Counted from the stretch's first letter, positions 8,599-17,430 are shown. The stretch: DNA of 64,000 nucleotides from Bacillota bacterium (GCA_023414875.1 JAEZMV010000018.1:124001-188000); one strand, 5' to 3'. Notes: generated from the sequence alone by a model not told the origin. Program-made: numbers and translations.

Positions 8599-8931
8599 TC
8601 AATCTATATATATGTATTTTCTTAACTCTTTCAAGGAATTTATAACCCGATAACCTTTCCCTATACTTCTTTTTTTGTGGTAGATATAGAGTTTTTTGTC
8701 ACGGCATAATAAGATAGCATTAATTCCTACTTTTTTAGCTCCGAGACAATTTCCAATATTATCATCAATAAAAATTGAGTTAACAGGGTTAACCTTTAAC
8801 TCATTCAATGCTGTTAAGTACATTTTGGGGTTAGGTTTTGTAACACCAATGATAGATGAAATAATAAACGATGAAAAGAAAGAAATTAGTCCGGCATCAT
8901 AAAATACATCCTCTATGTTTTTTAATTTCAT
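8599..8931 (-). pseudogene. HAD-superfamily hydrolase, C-terminal half only
   Basis: 110 residues that match only the second half of a HAD-like phosphatase: KPNPKMY (motif III lysine) and FIDDN (motif IV acidic pair). The N-terminal DxDxT nucleophile motif is absent, and no coding sequence for it is seen upstream on the same strand. A G-rich RBS-like GGGGGA precedes the ATG, so a short protein might still be made, but it cannot be a normal HAD catalyst. A degraded gene is the most likely explanation; its AT-rich sequence resembles other fragments rather than the housekeeping neighbours. Confidence 0.6.
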
Positions 8932-9095
8932 TGTTTTTCCCCCAACAAAGATTAAAATTATGATTCATGAGTTATTATAATAGAGATTATAAGATTATTG
9001 CAAGTTATTTCCACAAAGTAGATGCTGGATAGTATTATAAACATGTAATAAATGGTATATACTTTCTATGAACTAAATGATAATCATAATAGCTC

Positions 9096-9124
9096 TTGAC
9101 AAGATGAGTACTAAGTATTATTCT
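9096..9124 (+). promoter_or_regulatory. Predicted copZ promoter
   Basis: TTGACA at 9096-9101, 17-nt spacer, TATTCT at 9119-9124. The -10 box runs into the palindrome beginning at 9121, which suits repression by blocking polymerase. Confidence 0.65.
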
Positions 9125-9173
9125 TATTTATATACCCACCCCCCTGTGGTGGGGGTGGGTATATAAATAAGAA
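9121..9173. promoter_or_regulatory. 53-nt palindrome, CsoR-type copper operator
   Basis: Arms 9121-9143 and 9151-9173 are exact complements over 23 bp around a 7-nt centre. The core has the TATACCC, C-tract, G-tract, GGGTATA layout of known CsoR operators. It overlaps the -10 of the predicted copZ promoter, and a csoR gene lies downstream, so autoregulated copper-responsive repression is inferred. The AT-rich outer arms go beyond the usual operator length. Confidence 0.75.
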
Positions 9174-9229
9174 AAGATAAAAGAAGATTTAATAAAACAT
9201 AAGACTATAGAATAAAGGAGAATAATACT

Positions 9230-9457
9230 ATGAAAAAAGTAATTGATATCAATGGTATGAGCTGTGGACATTGCCAGGCTAGAGTTGAGAAGGTACTGAA
9301 TGCAATAGATGGAGTGGAAGCTAAAGTGGAGCTGAATAAAAACAGAGCAATTGTAAACCTCACCAAGGAGGTAGATGATATCACTTTAAGCAACGCCGTT
9401 ACAGAAGCAGGTTACGAGGTGACCTCGATAAAAGAAAAGAAAGGATTATTTTCTTAA
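9230..9457 (+). CDS. copZ: Heavy-metal-associated (HMA) domain protein, copper chaperone
   Basis: A 75-residue cytosolic protein with the ferredoxin-like HMA fold. The metal motif is MSCGHC (C12 and C15), which binds Cu(I). CopZ proteins carry copper to a P-type exporter and deliver the inducing ion to CsoR. It sits directly behind the CsoR-type operator and ahead of csoR. No copA ATPase gene is next to it, which is unusual, so the exporter must be elsewhere or be of another type. RBS AAGGAG is present. Confidence 0.88.
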   Translation: MKKVIDINGMSCGHCQARVEKVLNAIDGVEAKVELNKNRAIVNLTKEVDDITLSNAVTEAGYEVTSIKEKKGLFS

Positions 9458-9492
9458 TCAGATGTTTGAAATAGTTTATAACATTACTATCA

Positions 9493-9581
9493 GGGGCTGT
9501 GCAAAAACTCTTTTCTTATATTTTGTTAGAATATTCCATCAGCAAAATTGTTAATTAAAACCCTGTTTTGCAACAGACCCC
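9493..9581. repeat. IS-end-like inverted repeat pair between copZ and csoR
   Basis: 9493-9508 (GGGGCTGTGCAAAAAC) and 9565-9581 (GTTTTGCAACAGACCCC) are imperfect complements enclosing 56 AT-rich bases. GGGxCTGTTGCAAA-type ends are common in several insertion sequence families, so this could be a tiny MITE or deletion remnant. No target duplication is obvious. A copZ terminator is the other reading, but no T run follows. Confidence 0.4.
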
Positions 9582-9630
9582 TTCCTGTATGATATAAATT
9601 AAATTTACATTTAACAATAGGAGGGTGGAT

Positions 9631-9894
9631 ATGAGGGCCGATAAGGACAAGATCAGCCAGCTACTTAGAACTGCAAGAGGGCAGATAGATGGTATTTTAA
9701 ATATGATGGAGGAAGACCGCTACTGTATTGATATATCAAATCAGATCATCGCTACAGAAGCAATCTTACGTAAGGTTAACCGTGAGGTTCTTCATTCGCA
9801 TATTGATATGTGCATCAGGGAAGCGATTGAATCCGGGCATACCGAGGAGAAACTGACAGAGATCAGGAGTATCGTAGATAAGCTAACGAAATAG
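9631..9894 (+). CDS. csoR: CsoR-family copper-sensing repressor
   Basis: An 87-residue all-helical repressor of the CsoR/RcnR family. The Cu(I)-binding triad is intact: C32 in RYCID, and H57 and C61 in HIDMC. ATG 9631 is preferred to GTG 9625, which lies within the RBS AGGAGGG (9619-9625). In this family the apo-protein binds DNA and copper releases it. The palindrome at 9121-9173 is its obvious target, so copZ and csoR are likely co-regulated. The C-H-C triad argues for copper rather than nickel, cobalt or persulfide sensing. Confidence 0.9.
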   Translation: MRADKDKISQLLRTARGQIDGILNMMEEDRYCIDISNQIIATEAILRKVNREVLHSHIDMCIREAIESGHTEEKLTEIRSIVDKLTK

Positions 9895-9976
9895 GACATG
9901 AGCATCAATTCCGGTTGATAATTATTCCCTGAAATGATATACTATTGGACAGAAATGCTGATTAGGAGGGCGGATT

Positions 9977-11005
9977 ATGATATATCCGAAAAGCTTGGAG
10001 AAGGGTTACAAAATTGGTGTTACAGCCACTTCGGGAGGTATAGATAAGGATGTAGATTTTATACGCCTGGAAAGTGGTATCAATCATTTTAATGATATTG
10101 GATATCCGGTTATCGTTACGGATAATGTCAGAAAAAGCTTTAAGGGTAGAAGCTCGGATGGGCCAACCAGGGCGAGAGAATTAACGCAGCTTATTCAGGA
10201 CCCTAAGATCAGGGTGATAATAGCTGCTTGTGGTGGGGACTACCTGGTGGAAATGCTATCCTACATCAATTTTGATATAATGAAAGCTAATCCAAAGTGG
10301 ATTCAGGGGTACTCCGATACTACCGGAATCATTTTTACGTTAACCACCAATTTAGATATAGCGACCTTGTATGCCTATAATTTCAGTTCCTTTGGAATGA
10401 AGAACTGGCATAATTCCCTAGATAAGAATCTCATTATATTGGAAGGCCAGGATATACTTCAAGATAGCTTTGAGGAATACGAGGACGGTTATAAAAAACG
10501 TATTACCGGTTATGAAGAGTTTACGATGGAAAAAGAAGTGAAGTGGATTAATGTATATCCCAACGGCTGGGACACTGATAAGGAACTTACCATAGATGGC
10601 AGAGCTCTGGGAGGGTGCTTAGATGTACTTCTTTGTCTGGTAGGAACCAGATTTGACAGAACGAAAGAATTTATTAATCGATATCAAGAGGATAAAATTT
10701 TATGGTTTTTGGAAAGCTTCGATCTTGGTAGTGAGGCGCTCACGAGGGGACTGTGGCAGCTTAAGGAAGCGGGATGGTTTGAACATGCCGCCGGTTTTAT
10801 GTTCGGAAGGCCGGCCATGTTTCATTCTGAAACGGATACTACCTATGAGGAAGCTGTGTTATCAGTTCTTGGTGAATTAAACGTACCTATCATTCTAGAA
10901 GCTGATATTGGCCATAAACCACCGGCATTTACTATGATTAACGGTGCATTTGCTAGATTACGCAGTTTTAACGGAAAAGGAAGTATTTTATTCGAAAGAA
11001 GGTAA
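9977..11005 (+). CDS. S66-family LD-carboxypeptidase / MccF-like peptidase
   Basis: 342 residues with the S66 fold. The nucleophile is S113 in GYSDTTG; the likely Glu and His of the triad lie in LESFD and GHKPP. Family members trim the terminal D-Ala from L,D-linked muropeptides (LdcA) or cleave microcin C-like nucleotide peptides (MccF). No signal peptide is seen, so it is cytoplasmic. RBS AGGAGGG is 6 nt upstream. The next gene starts 8 nt after its stop, giving a two-gene unit with an envelope polymer enzyme and favouring a cell-wall recycling role. Confidence 0.85.
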   Translation: MIYPKSLEKGYKIGVTATSGGIDKDVDFIRLESGINHFNDIGYPVIVTDNVRKSFKGRSSDGPTRARELTQLIQDPKIRVIIAACGGDYLVEMLSYINFDIMKANPKWIQGYSDTTGIIFTLTTNLDIATLYAYNFSSFGMKNWHNSLDKNLIILEGQDILQDSFEEYEDGYKKRITGYEEFTMEKEVKWINVYPNGWDTDKELTIDGRALGGCLDVLLCLVGTRFDRTKEFINRYQEDKILWFLESFDLGSEALTRGLWQLKEAGWFEHAAGFMFGRPAMFHSETDTTYEEAVLSVLGELNVPIILEADIGHKPPAFTMINGAFARLRSFNGKGSILFERR

Positions 11006-11013
11006 AAAGGGGA

Positions 11014-13395
11014 ATGGAGAAGCAGCAGTTTAGCATTGACAATGAAGATAACGGTTTGGATACTACAGAAGAAAATAAAGATACCGATTATCAGCATAAG
11101 GATTTGCTTGCTACGGATGAAGAAAATTTCATAAAAACGGATCATCTGAATATAGATACCTTAAGGGGAGATAATAAAGACAGTGATTCCTTAACTATGG
11201 GTATTGAAAAAGATGAGAAGAAAGATAATCTGATTAGTGAAGCTGCAAAGAGTGAATATGATGACAGGGCAGACAGAAAGCTTACCAAGGAAAAGGATAA
11301 GATAGCCAGCCTGTCAACAAAAATAGTAAAGCATATGGGAGGTATCTGGAACGGCTATATTCAAATATCCGGCAGTAACCTTCTTTATCCTGTACTGTTT
11401 TTTATTGGTACCATCATTTATCTGGAGCTGGTTACACATTTATTAATTTATCGCAGTTTTGATATGAAAATGATCTATCCGGTTTTATTTGCGCTTCCGT
11501 TAGGTATGATTTTTGGACTTTTAACTGGTTTTTTCACAGAAATCATAAATAAAATACTCCTATTTGTGTTCACTGGTCTGATCTGTTTTGTTTTTAATGT
11601 TCAACTGGTGTATTTCTATGTTTTTAAAGTGTATTTTTCCTTTCAGACACTTGGCATGGCAGGGGATGCGGTATCAGAATTCGGTTCAGATATTCTGATT
11701 GCGATGAAAGCCAATATCAGAGGGATATTTTTACTGTTTCTCCCGGTATTCCTCCTGATATTCATAGCAAATAAAGTGTTTGACTGTAAGCGCAGAGGTA
11801 TCAAGGAACAGGTGATTTTATTAGGTACATCTGTAGTATTTCATATTGTAGCTTTGGTAGCCCTACTTCTGTTTGGTAAGGGTGATTATACCCCTTATGA
11901 TCTATATCATAATACAAGGGTGCAGGATTTATGCGGAAAACAGCTCGGAATTACTACCATGACCAGACTTGATATCGCAGGGCTGGTGGGAGATAAGGAT
12001 GAACTGGTACTGGCCGATACCGCGATGATTCAGATAGAGCCAACCGTGCCGGCTATAACTCCTACTCCGATACCAGAAAATACTAATATCACAAAAGCCC
12101 CAAAGCCAGAGGTTGCAGCTCCGACGTTACCACCGACTCCTACACCAATTGATACCTCTCCTAATATTATGAATATTGATTTTAATGAGCTGGCTGACAA
12201 TGAGAAAAATGATACAATTCAGACCTTACATCAGTATTTTGCATCTGCCACTCCGACAAATAAGAATGAATATACCGGTATGTTTAAAGGATATAACCTG
12301 ATTATGATAACAGCCGAGGGCTTCTCCCCTTATGCAGTTAATCCGGAGAAAACTCCTACCCTGTATAAACTAGTCAACGAAGGATTTGTATTTAATAATT
12401 TCTATACAGCCCTATGGCAAACAAGTACCAGTGATGGTGAGTATGTTGCTATGACAGGATTAATACCCAACGGATCAAGGAGTATGTATTTAGGTAGGGA
12501 TAATCTGTGGCCGTTTTCTTTGGGTAATCAATTTAATCAATTGGGTGTAGCCAGTAAGGCTTATCATAACCATACCTATACTTATTATCAGAGAAATGAA
12601 ACTCATCCGAATCTGGGGTATATTTTTAAAGCAAAGGGAAATGGACTGGAACTGGAGCATCCCGATGCATGGCCGGCCTCTGACGTTGAGCTGATTAATG
12701 CTTCGGTCGATGAATTTGTGGAAGAGGATCAGTTTAATGTATATTACCTTACCGTTAGCGGCCATATGAATTATTCCTTTATAGGAAACAGTATGTCTTA
12801 TAAGAATAAGGATCTGGTGAAAGATTTGCCGTATTCCGATGATGCCAGAGCGTACATTGCCTGCCAGATGGAACTTGATATGGCAATAGAGCTATTAATA
12901 GCAAAGTTAGAGCAGGCTGGAGTTGCAGACCGGACCGTAATTGCCTTAAGTGCTGACCATTATCCTTATGGGTGGGAAAAGGAACGATTGGATGAGCTGG
13001 CAGGTCATGAGATTGATCCGGTATTTGAGGTATACCGTAATCATTTTATATTATGGTGTGAGGGTATGGAAGATAAAATTGTAGTTGATAAACCCTGTTC
13101 CAGTCTGGACATTATTCCTACCCTATCGAATCTGTTTGGACTTGAGTATGATTCAAGACTCCTGATGGGTCAGGATATCCTGTCGGATGCACCTCCTCTA
13201 GTGATATTATCCAACCGAAGCTTCATCACGGATAAGGTGATGTATAATTCGGAAACAGGAGAAGCTACTCTCCTTACGGAGGAACCGCTTCCGGAGGATT
13301 ATATCAGTAACCTGAATAAAATAGTTAAAAATAAATTTAAAATATCGGACAGTATATTGGATAAGGACTATTATCGTTATGTATTTCAGGAATAA
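11014..13395 (+). CDS. LtaS-like membrane phosphoglycerol transferase/sulfatase-fold protein
   Basis: 793 residues in three parts: a highly charged cytoplasmic N-terminal tail of about 110 residues, a multi-span membrane region (about 118-295), and after a Pro/Thr-rich linker (about 350-390) an extracytoplasmic sulfatase-fold domain. Metal and catalytic residues of lipoteichoic acid synthases are visible: E435 in TAEGFS, T472 in STSDGE, and D648-H649 in SADHYPYG. Such enzymes move glycerol phosphate from phosphatidylglycerol onto a growing polymer or glycan. The long acidic tail and the linker are longer than in canonical LtaS. Co-transcribed with the S66 gene. Confidence 0.85.
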   Translation: MEKQQFSIDNEDNGLDTTEENKDTDYQHKDLLATDEENFIKTDHLNIDTLRGDNKDSDSLTMGIEKDEKKDNLISEAAKSEYDDRADRKLTKEKDKIASLSTKIVKHMGGIWNGYIQISGSNLLYPVLFFIGTIIYLELVTHLLIYRSFDMKMIYPVLFALPLGMIFGLLTGFFTEIINKILLFVFTGLICFVFNVQLVYFYVFKVYFSFQTLGMAGDAVSEFGSDILIAMKANIRGIFLLFLPVFLLIFIANKVFDCKRRGIKEQVILLGTSVVFHIVALVALLLFGKGDYTPYDLYHNTRVQDLCGKQLGITTMTRLDIAGLVGDKDELVLADTAMIQIEPTVPAITPTPIPENTNITKAPKPEVAAPTLPPTPTPIDTSPNIMNIDFNELADNEKNDTIQTLHQYFASATPTNKNEYTGMFKGYNLIMITAEGFSPYAVNPEKTPTLYKLVNEGFVFNNFYTALWQTSTSDGEYVAMTGLIPNGSRSMYLGRDNLWPFSLGNQFNQLGVASKAYHNHTYTYYQRNETHPNLGYIFKAKGNGLELEHPDAWPASDVELINASVDEFVEEDQFNVYYLTVSGHMNYSFIGNSMSYKNKDLVKDLPYSDDARAYIACQMELDMAIELLIAKLEQAGVADRTVIALSADHYPYGWEKERLDELAGHEIDPVFEVYRNHFILWCEGMEDKIVVDKPCSSLDIIPTLSNLFGLEYDSRLLMGQDILSDAPPLVILSNRSFITDKVMYNSETGEATLLTEEPLPEDYISNLNKIVKNKFKISDSILDKDYYRYVFQE

Positions 13396-13560
13396 GAAGT
13401 TATAAGGAAGCAGTAAATCATAAAAGTATATGGTTAAGCGAAAGCGGCTCCGCTTCGAAATCATATATCGAAATCATATCTATAACCGTTTATGTAAATT
13501 GTCTGGAATAATATAATATTACCTCTTGATTTTACATAAACTATATGCTAATATAAGTCA

Positions 13561-13599
13561 ACAGCAAAGGTGTTGTAACTACAATACCTTTGTCTTTTT
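13561..13599 (+). terminator. Terminator after LtaS-like gene
   Basis: CAAAGGTGTTGTA and TACAATACCTTTG pair around ACT with one G-U wobble, followed by TCTTTTTA. Confidence 0.8.
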
Positions 13600-13679
13600 A
13601 TTCAATAGGAAATTGCACCCTATTGAATAAAAAGCATCTCCGCAAAGCGAACCGTAGTTCGCTTTTGGATGCGCACTCG
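13595..13679. repeat. Palindromic intergenic repeat, family A copy 1
   Basis: 13595-13609 and 13619-13633 are exact 15-bp complements. The following 47 nt (13633-13679) match 36233-36279 at 46 of 47 positions. Inside is a 9-bp hairpin AAAGCGAAC-CGTA-GTTCGCTTT. The stretch on to 13767 has further small palindromes, including AAGAGTCTGC / GACTCTTT. No gene is present here. Confidence 0.75.
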
Positions 13680-13785
13680 ACGCGAAACGCATATGAATAT
13701 GCGTAGGGAAATTATCACTTCGTGAACGCGTTCGGCGCGAAGAGTCTGCTTTGCTGACTCTTTGTCGAAAAATATCAAGATCGGC

Positions 13786-14061
13786 TAAGATGGAGACTTT
13801 GTTCTACCCAAGAATCGAACGACAGGAATGGTGAGCCACCGACTGAGAGCACACCTATGGTGATAAGTAGAATACGGAACACTCCGGAGCCCGCGAATTG
13901 AACGATCAGTAGGTTCGTGCGTGACACGCGTTAAGTGTAGGAAAGCTGGAGAGCCTTGCTCTCAATGCGGGTGGTACCGCGGGAATTCGACTTCTCGTCC
14001 CGAAGAATGTATACGATTGATTGAATAAATCAATTGCAAATGCATTCTTTGGGACTTTTTT
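13786..14061 (+). promoter_or_regulatory. T-box leader, specifier GAAC (Asn AAC, overlapping Glu GAA)
   Basis: The T-box core GGTGGTACCGCG is at 13970-13981. Lower Stem I pairs 13791-13795 with 13882-13886 and upper Stem I pairs 13802-13807 with 13867-13872. They enclose a specifier loop whose 3' side reads TACGGAACA (13873-13881), so the AAC Asn codon is at 13878-13880 and a GAA Glu codon overlaps at 13877-13879. The acceptor-binding bases are TGGT (13972-13975). The terminator is 13997-14009 with 14043-14055 plus a T run to 14061. It controls the aspS-gatCAB genes by sensing uncharged tRNA. Confidence 0.88.
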
Positions 14062-14125
14062 ATAGCCTAAAAAGAATGCACACCTAAATTAGTCGAGCAA
14101 ATTAATTAATCTAGGAGGAAAAGCA

Positions 14126-15460
14126 ATGGAGTTTATAACAGGAATTAAAAAAAAGGAAACCAGTGAAATAAGTGATATTTTACAAAGCGATTTATCCGGT
14201 AAGGTAAGAATAAACGGCTTTATTCATACCATACGAGATATGGGTGAAGTGGCGTTTGTAGTATTGAGAAAGAGAGAAGGTCTCGTACAATGTGTCTATG
14301 AGGTCGGAATTACCGGAAATTCCTTAAAGGAGCTTAAGGAAGGTATGACAGTAGAAGCAGAAGGTTTTTTGAATGTCGAAGAGAGAGCTCCGCACGGCTT
14401 TGAAGTAAGACTTACAAAGATAGAGGTACTATCCTCCCCCAAGGAAGGCACGATGATGCCACTACCGATTTCTAAATGGAAAATGAAAACCAGTTTAGAG
14501 ACAAAGCTTTCCTACCGCCCGATTTCCTTGAGAAATATCAGAGAAAGAGCTATCTTTAAAATACAGGAGGGCATCGTAAGGGGATTTCGTGATTTCATGT
14601 TCTCTCAGGGCTTCACCGAGATCCGCACCCCCAAGATTGTAGCGGGTAATGCGGAAGGAGGCGCTAACGTATTCAAATTAGAGTATTTTGGAAGTAAGGC
14701 ATTTTTGGCGCAGAGCCCTCAGTTTTATAAACAGACCATGGTTGGTGTATACGACAGAGTGTTTGAGGCAGCACCGGTATTTCGTGCTGAAAAACATAAT
14801 ACAACCAGACATTTGAATGAATATACCAGTTTAGACTTCGAGATGGGCTATATCAGCGGCTTTGAAGATATCATGGCTATGGAGACAGAAATGCTACGTT
14901 ATGTCTTTACTTTCTTGCAGGAGAAATATGAGAAGGAGTTAAAGCTTTTGGAGGTAGCCTTACCCGACATCAGCAGAATCCCCTCCGTTCGTTTTGATGA
15001 TGCTAAGGTACTTGTTTCAGAAAAATATGAGCGTAAAATTAAGAATCCTTATGATTTAGAGCCCGAAGAGGAAGTGTTGATCGGTAAATACTTTAAAGAG
15101 GAATTTAACAGTGATTTTGTATTCGTTACCCATTATCCCTCCAAGAAGAGACCCTTTTATGCTATGGATGACCCAACAGATTCCAAGTTTACCTTAAGCT
15201 TCGATTTACTGTTCAAGGGTATGGAGATCACCACCGGTGGACAGAGAATACATGATTATGATGCGCAGGTTGAGAAGATGGTGGCAAGAGGAATGAATCC
15301 GGAGGATTTTACGAATTTCCTTATGATTCACAAGCACGGAATGCCTCCACACGGAGGACTTGGCATTGGTTTGGAGCGACTGACGATGAGATTACTGGAT
15401 GAGCATAATGTAAGAGAAACAACCTTGTTTCCAAGAGATGTGTCTCGTCTGGAGCCATAA
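14126..15460 (+). CDS. aspS: Aspartyl-tRNA synthetase, archaeal type (probably non-discriminating)
   Basis: A 444-residue class II synthetase of the short archaeal/eukaryal AspRS type. It has an N-terminal OB-fold anticodon domain (about 25-110) and a catalytic core with FLAQSPQFYKQ, VFRAEKHNTTRHLNE (motif 2) and GGLGIGLERLTMR (motif 3). The AQSPQ signature separates it from asparaginyl-tRNA synthetase. In bacteria, such an extra AspRS typically also charges tRNA-Asn with aspartate, which GatCAB then amidates. Its position behind an Asn-specifier T-box and ahead of gatCAB fits that role. RBS AGGAGG is present. Discrimination cannot be proved from sequence alone. Confidence 0.9.
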   Translation: MEFITGIKKKETSEISDILQSDLSGKVRINGFIHTIRDMGEVAFVVLRKREGLVQCVYEVGITGNSLKELKEGMTVEAEGFLNVEERAPHGFEVRLTKIEVLSSPKEGTMMPLPISKWKMKTSLETKLSYRPISLRNIRERAIFKIQEGIVRGFRDFMFSQGFTEIRTPKIVAGNAEGGANVFKLEYFGSKAFLAQSPQFYKQTMVGVYDRVFEAAPVFRAEKHNTTRHLNEYTSLDFEMGYISGFEDIMAMETEMLRYVFTFLQEKYEKELKLLEVALPDISRIPSVRFDDAKVLVSEKYERKIKNPYDLEPEEEVLIGKYFKEEFNSDFVFVTHYPSKKRPFYAMDDPTDSKFTLSFDLLFKGMEITTGGQRIHDYDAQVEKMVARGMNPEDFTNFLMIHKHGMPPHGGLGIGLERLTMRLLDEHNVRETTLFPRDVSRLEP

Positions 15461-15618
15461 TGAAGATAGATTACTATTTCAAAGGCAGGTATAACGAATA
15501 AGAAAAAGCTAAGGAAAACACAGTTAATCGATTAACTATAAAGCATAATGAGTAATGATGGAACAAAATGTAGGTGATATTTAAGAAGTTATATCATAAA
15601 TAGAAAGGTGGTAACGCC

Positions 15619-15906
15619 ATGAGGATTACGGAAGAAACCGTACAGTATGTTGCAGCCTTAGCAAAGCTATCAATTTCCAGTGAAAAAAAGGAAAGTGTAG
15701 CTAAGGATTTGGATAAAATTTTAGATTACATCGAGACCATGAATGGTTTAGATACCGAGGGAGTTGAGCCGATGTCCCATGTACTTCCGGTGAAGAATGT
15801 ATTTCGCGAGGATGTTGTTATCAATCAGCCTAATCGTGAGAAATTACTTGAGAATGCTCCAAAGCAAAAAGATGGATGCTTTGTAGTTCCAAAGACAGTC
15901 GAGTAA
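15619..15906 (+). CDS. gatC: Aspartyl/glutamyl-tRNA amidotransferase subunit C
   Basis: 95 residues, the standard GatC length. GatC wraps around GatA and stabilises the GatAB complex. Visible are the N-terminal helical VQYVAALAKLSIS segment and the central EGVEPMSHV and LREDV-like NVFRED motifs. RBS AAGGTGG upstream. First gene of gatCAB, 158 nt behind aspS, with no terminator between them. Confidence 0.95.
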   Translation: MRITEETVQYVAALAKLSISSEKKESVAKDLDKILDYIETMNGLDTEGVEPMSHVLPVKNVFREDVVINQPNREKLLENAPKQKDGCFVVPKTVE

Positions 15907-15945
15907 TGTGAATTTAACTGCCATATGGCAGGAATGGAGGTTAGT

Positions 15946-17427
15946 ATGAAGGATATCACAAAAATGTCTGCGCTTGAGCTTGCCAAGAAGATAAAGGGTA
16001 AAGAAATCACCGTTGCCGATGCCGTGAAAGCGCAGCTTGAAGTAATAAAACAAAGGGACCCGGAGTATCACTGTTATATCACGGTTCTGGAGGAGGATGC
16101 CTATACTCAGGCAGCCGAGGTTCAAAAAAGAATCGATGCCGGTGATTTAGAAGCTTCCCCGCTTGCCGGAGTTCCAATGGCAGTAAAGGATAATATTTGT
16201 ACCAAGGGTACTAAAACCACCTGTGCATCACAGATATTATATAATTTTGAGCCGACCTATGATGCAACTGTAATAGAGAAATTAAAGGAAGCGGGAGCAG
16301 TCCTAATCGGTAAAACCAATATGGATGAATTCGCGATGGGAAGTACCACAGAGACCTCTCATTTTGGAGTAACAAAAAATCCTTGGGATATCAAGTGTGT
16401 TCCAGGGGGGTCCAGCGGTGGTTCGGCAGCAGCAGTGGCGGCAGAAGAAGCCTTCTATGCGCTGGGTTCTGATACCGGTGGTTCGATCCGTCAGCCGGCC
16501 AGCTACTGTGGTGTTACAGGTATCAAACCTACTTACGGAACAGTTTCTCGTTATGGATTGATCGCCTATGCTTCCTCTCTGGATCAGATCGGAACCTTTG
16601 GAAGAAATGTATCTGATTGTGCTGCGGCACTGGAAGTTATATCAGGCCATGATGTAAAGGATTCAACCTCTGCACCTGAGAAGAGCTATCAGTATACAAA
16701 AGCGCTGGTAGATGATGTAAAGGGAATGCGCATCGGTATTCCAAAGGATTATCTGGGTTCAGGCTTGGAGGAGGACATTAAGACTGCTATCTTAAATGCG
16801 GCCGAGGTATTTAAAAGTAAGGGAGCAATTGTTGAAGAGTTTGAGCTTCACTCCGTTGATTTTGCGGTTCCTTCTTACTATGTTATAGCCTGTGCGGAAG
16901 CCAGCTCTAACCTGTCACGTTTTGACGGTGTTAAATACGGTTATCGTACTCCAAGCTTTGAAGGACTTCAGGATGTGTATAAGAAAACCAGGAGTGAAGG
17001 CTTTGGTGCTGAGGTTCAGCGAAGAATGATGATCGGTGCCTTTGTTCTCAGCTCCGGTTACTATGATGCATTTTATAATAAGGCACTAAAGGTAAGAGCC
17101 ATCATCAATCAGGGCTTTCAAAAAGCGTTTGAAAAATATGATATTATCTTAGGACCGACGGCGCCTGAGACAGCACCGGGTCTTGGAGAAAGCTTATCAG
17201 ATCCTTTGAAAATGTATCTATCCGATATCTATACGGTATCAGTTAATCTTGCAGGACTACCGGCAATCAGCCTTCCCTGTGGCAGAGATAATAAGGGTCT
17301 GCCTGTGGGTATGCAGCTGATCGGAAAGCATTTTGGTGAACAGGATATCATTCGTGCTGCTTACAGCTTTGAGCAGGCTGCAGGCTATGAGAGACCGATA
17401 GTATTGCAACAGGAAAAGGAGGCATAG
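15946..17427 (+). CDS. gatA: Aspartyl/glutamyl-tRNA amidotransferase subunit A
   Basis: The glutaminase subunit, which releases ammonia from glutamine for transfer to misacylated Asp-tRNA(Asn) or Glu-tRNA(Gln). It is an amidase-signature protein of 493 residues with the complete K81, S156, S180 triad (AVKDNI; GGSSGGSAAA; DTGGSIRQPA). ATG 15946 is chosen because GGAGG (15936-15940) precedes it by 5 nt; an in-frame ATG at 15925 has no RBS. Operon member between gatC and gatB. Confidence 0.96.
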   Translation: MKDITKMSALELAKKIKGKEITVADAVKAQLEVIKQRDPEYHCYITVLEEDAYTQAAEVQKRIDAGDLEASPLAGVPMAVKDNICTKGTKTTCASQILYNFEPTYDATVIEKLKEAGAVLIGKTNMDEFAMGSTTETSHFGVTKNPWDIKCVPGGSSGGSAAAVAAEEAFYALGSDTGGSIRQPASYCGVTGIKPTYGTVSRYGLIAYASSLDQIGTFGRNVSDCAAALEVISGHDVKDSTSAPEKSYQYTKALVDDVKGMRIGIPKDYLGSGLEEDIKTAILNAAEVFKSKGAIVEEFELHSVDFAVPSYYVIACAEASSNLSRFDGVKYGYRTPSFEGLQDVYKKTRSEGFGAEVQRRMMIGAFVLSSGYYDAFYNKALKVRAIINQGFQKAFEKYDIILGPTAPETAPGLGESLSDPLKMYLSDIYTVSVNLAGLPAISLPCGRDNKGLPVGMQLIGKHFGEQDIIRAAYSFEQAAGYERPIVLQQEKEA

Positions 17428-17430
17428 AAC

